Of a DNA stretch of 64,000 bases, positions 62,676 through 64,000 are shown piece after piece. Below the pieces are notes generated by a model, which saw nothing but the letters and a program-made list of their open reading frames with translations, was not told the origin of the DNA and searched no databases. The position numbers were made by a program, and so were the translations under genes. The DNA is from Rhodobacteraceae bacterium QY30 (GTDB lineage Bacteria > Pseudomonadota > Alphaproteobacteria > Rhodobacterales > Rhodobacteraceae), in NCBI GenBank assembly GCA_002356635.1, contig CP023454.1:1596501-1660500 (forward strand), in the 5' to 3' direction. Numbering within the stretch: position 1 is the first letter of the stretch; each line of letters starts with the position of its first letter.

Positions 62676-63207
62676 GGTTTCGCCGCTGATGATCCTGCCG
62701 CCGGTGCTGTTCTTCGGGCTGGCGGGGATCTTCATCTGGGGCATGGCGCGCCCCGATCCGACGGCCATTCCATCGGCGCTGATCGGACAGCAGGCGCCGG
62801 CGGTGACGGCCGGTCCCTTTCCCGGCGCCCCTGCCTTCACCTCGGCCGTTCTGGCGGACGGCAAGGTCAAGATCGTGAATTTCTGGGCCAGCTGGTGCGG
62901 ACCCTGCCGGGCCGAGCATCCAAACCTGATGGCCTTGTCGAAGGAAGGCATCCCCGTCTACGGCGTGAACTACCGCGATCGCGTTGGTGATGCGCAGGCC
63001 TTCCTGGCCGAACTGGGCAATCCTTTCTCAGCCATCGCCCTGGACGAAAAGGCGAAGATGGGGTTCGAGTGGGGCGTGACCTCGGTTCCGGAAAGCTTCG
63101 TCATCGACGGGCAGGGTCGGGTCGTGAAGCGGATCACCGGACCGCTGGTGCAGCGCGTGATCGAAAGCGACCTGCGTCCGGCGCTGGCCCAGGCGGCTGG
63201 CGGCTGA
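62668..63207 (+). CDS. ccmG: Thiol:disulfide interchange protein CcmG (DsbE)
   Basis: This 179-residue membrane-anchored periplasmic thioredoxin keeps apocytochrome c thiols reduced. There is one N-terminal helix (LMILPPVLFFGLAGIFIWGM), then the active site FWASWCGPCRAEHPNLMAL (CxxC) and the cis-proline region TSVPESFVIDGQGRVV. It ends the ccm run. The gene overlaps ccmD by 8 nt. Confidence 0.94.
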   Translation: MAKVSPLMILPPVLFFGLAGIFIWGMARPDPTAIPSALIGQQAPAVTAGPFPGAPAFTSAVLADGKVKIVNFWASWCGPCRAEHPNLMALSKEGIPVYGVNYRDRVGDAQAFLAELGNPFSAIALDEKAKMGFEWGVTSVPESFVIDGQGRVVKRITGPLVQRVIESDLRPALAQAAGG

Positions 63208-63570
63208 CGCACCGCTTTGCGGGGCCGTCAGTGGCCGCGGATCAGCGCAATCCAGAAGACAAACACCAGGATTTCGCAAAGCGGGATACACATCCGCCGA
63301 GAGATATCAAGGAACATTCCAATAACTCGCAACGCAAACGGCTTTCCGGGAATATCTCGCCCGGACTTGCGTCAATTATCAGGCGATCGCCCCCGGATCC
63401 CAGAGTTTCCGCAACTTTTGCGGGAATAACTGTGTTTCCTGAAGAAGGTGAACCGAAGCGAGAGTCGTTTCGCTTGAGGGAGGGCGCGCGGGCGCCGACC
63501 GAGCCAAGTCGGGGTTCGGACCTTAGCCAAAAAGGTTGCAGGCCCAAAGGCCTGCAACCGGTTGTTCAGA
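63208..63570. other. AT-richer intergenic region between ccmG and acnA
   Basis: These 363 bases are visibly AT-richer than their surroundings and have no convincing gene. I see inverted repeats CCGCAA-CTT-TTGCGG (63409-63423) and AAGCGA-N8-TCGCTT (63456-63475), then the acnA terminator. Small open frames on both strands lack start signals or homology. It could hold a small RNA or a decayed gene. Confidence 0.4.
63529..63559 (-). terminator. Rho-independent terminator of acnA
   Basis: A perfect 11-bp stem, GGTTGCAGGCC / GGCCTGCAACC, with a 4-nt loop is followed on the minus strand by a T-run (63529-63533 are A on the plus strand). It lies 11 nt after the acnA stop. Confidence 0.92.
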
Positions 63571-64000
63571 TCAGGCTTTCGCCAGGTTGCGCAGCACGTA
63601 ATGCAGCACGCCGCCGTTTTCCAGGTATTCGATCTCGACCTCGGTATCGATCCGGCTCTTGATCTGGATCGTCTTGGTCGTGCCGTCCGCGTAGGTGATG
63701 GTGCAGGGCACCAGACTCAGCGGGGCGATCTTGCCTTCCAGACCTTCGATGGTGACGGTTTCGTCGCCCTTCAGGCCCAGCGTCTTGCGGTTTTCGCCGG
63801 GCAGGAATTCGAACGGAATGACGCCCATGCCGATCAGGTTCGACCGGTGGATGCGCTCGAACGACTCGGCCACCACGGCCTTGACGCCCAGAAGGTTGGT
63901 GCCCTTGGCCGCCCAGTCGCGGCTGGACCCGGCGCCGTATTCGATGCCGCCGAAGATCACCAAGGGGATGCCCGCCGCCTGATATTCCATCGAGGCGTCG
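63571..64000 (-). CDS. acnA: Aconitate hydratase A, C-terminal fragment
   Basis: AcnA interconverts citrate and isocitrate in the TCA cycle. This 142-codon part, open to the window edge, is the swivel domain end: [40 protein letters not shown] and [20 protein letters not shown] match the family. The closing [12 protein letters not shown] is the usual AcnA C-terminus. The iron-sulfur part lies outside the window. A strong terminator follows the stop. Confidence 0.95.
   Translation of the reverse strand, partial: DASMEYQAAGIPLVIFGGIEYGAGSSRDWAAKGTNLLGVKAVVAESFERIHRSNLIGMGVIPFEFLPGENRKTLGLKGDETVTIEGLEGKIAPLSLVPCTITYADGTTKTIQIKSRIDTEVEIEYLENGGVLHYVLRNLAKA

Noticed and set aside
63242-63547. A 101-codon minus-strand frame in the ccmG-acnA gap
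   Set aside because: No ribosome site, overlaps the acnA terminator, and its translation has no recognisable feature.
1-64000. Mobile elements, phage, CRISPR or defence islands
   Set aside because: No transposase, integrase, direct-repeat array, restriction or toxin-antitoxin genes are visible; the window looks like core chromosome apart from the glycan locus.

Overview
The window is a high-GC chromosomal segment that most resembles a Rhodobacter-like member of the Rhodobacterales (Paracoccaceae). The evidence is the trgA-trgB-cysK tellurite-resistance block, a type I sulfide:quinone oxidoreductase with a SqrR-type persulfide sensor, the ccmI-ruvX-DUF1289 block, soxBDAG sarcosine oxidase, the yfgM-bamB-der order and the yajC-secDF-ccmABCDG run. 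Genes are tightly packed, often with ATGA or TGATG overlaps. I see no tRNA, rRNA, CRISPR array, insertion sequence or prophage.

Layout. 1-5.97 kb: end of an M32 carboxypeptidase, ssb, an exported PepSY protein, a cytochrome b561 and a membrane-anchored LuxR-type regulator, then a lytic transglycosylase, a small monooxygenase, and an MFS/SDR pair. 6.1-13.9 kb: nitroreductase, guaA, an MttB-family methyltransferase without pyrrolysine, a FAD amine oxidoreductase, sqr and a BMP-type binding protein. 14-23 kb: photolyase, trgA, trgB, cysK, a large MscS channel and kup. 23-26.6 kb: SqrR-like repressor, flavin reductase, CorA, HpcH-type aldolase and aroQ.

26.8-36.4 kb is a surface-glycan locus built around nonulosonic (sialic-like) acid. 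neuB, a KpsC/S-type gene, an RgpF-like gene, neuC and two WaaA-like glycosyltransferases run rightwards. They converge on a leftward Gfo/Idh - neuA - SDR unit. 36.6-39.8 kb: copper chaperone PCuAC with a small exported protein, DUF1289, ruvX and ccmI. 40-45.2 kb: soxBDAG. 45.3-53.8 kb: sodB, a LOG-family gene, a LysM protein, an ArsR regulator divergent from an Atm1-type ABC exporter, yfgM-like, bamB-like and der. 53.8-64 kb: a fused FkbM methyltransferase, serS, yajC, secD, secF, an Mth938-like gene, ccmABCD, ccmG, and the 3' end of acnA.

The strongest regulatory signal is a perfect inverted repeat, ACATTC-N8-GAATGT, next to a TATAAT -10 element upstream of sqr. It fits the motif I recall for SqrR, and a SqrR-type protein is encoded about 10 kb away. 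Another notable signal is a shared palindromic repeat in two copies. One lies between soxB and soxD, and the other is translated in frame inside a WaaA-like gene.
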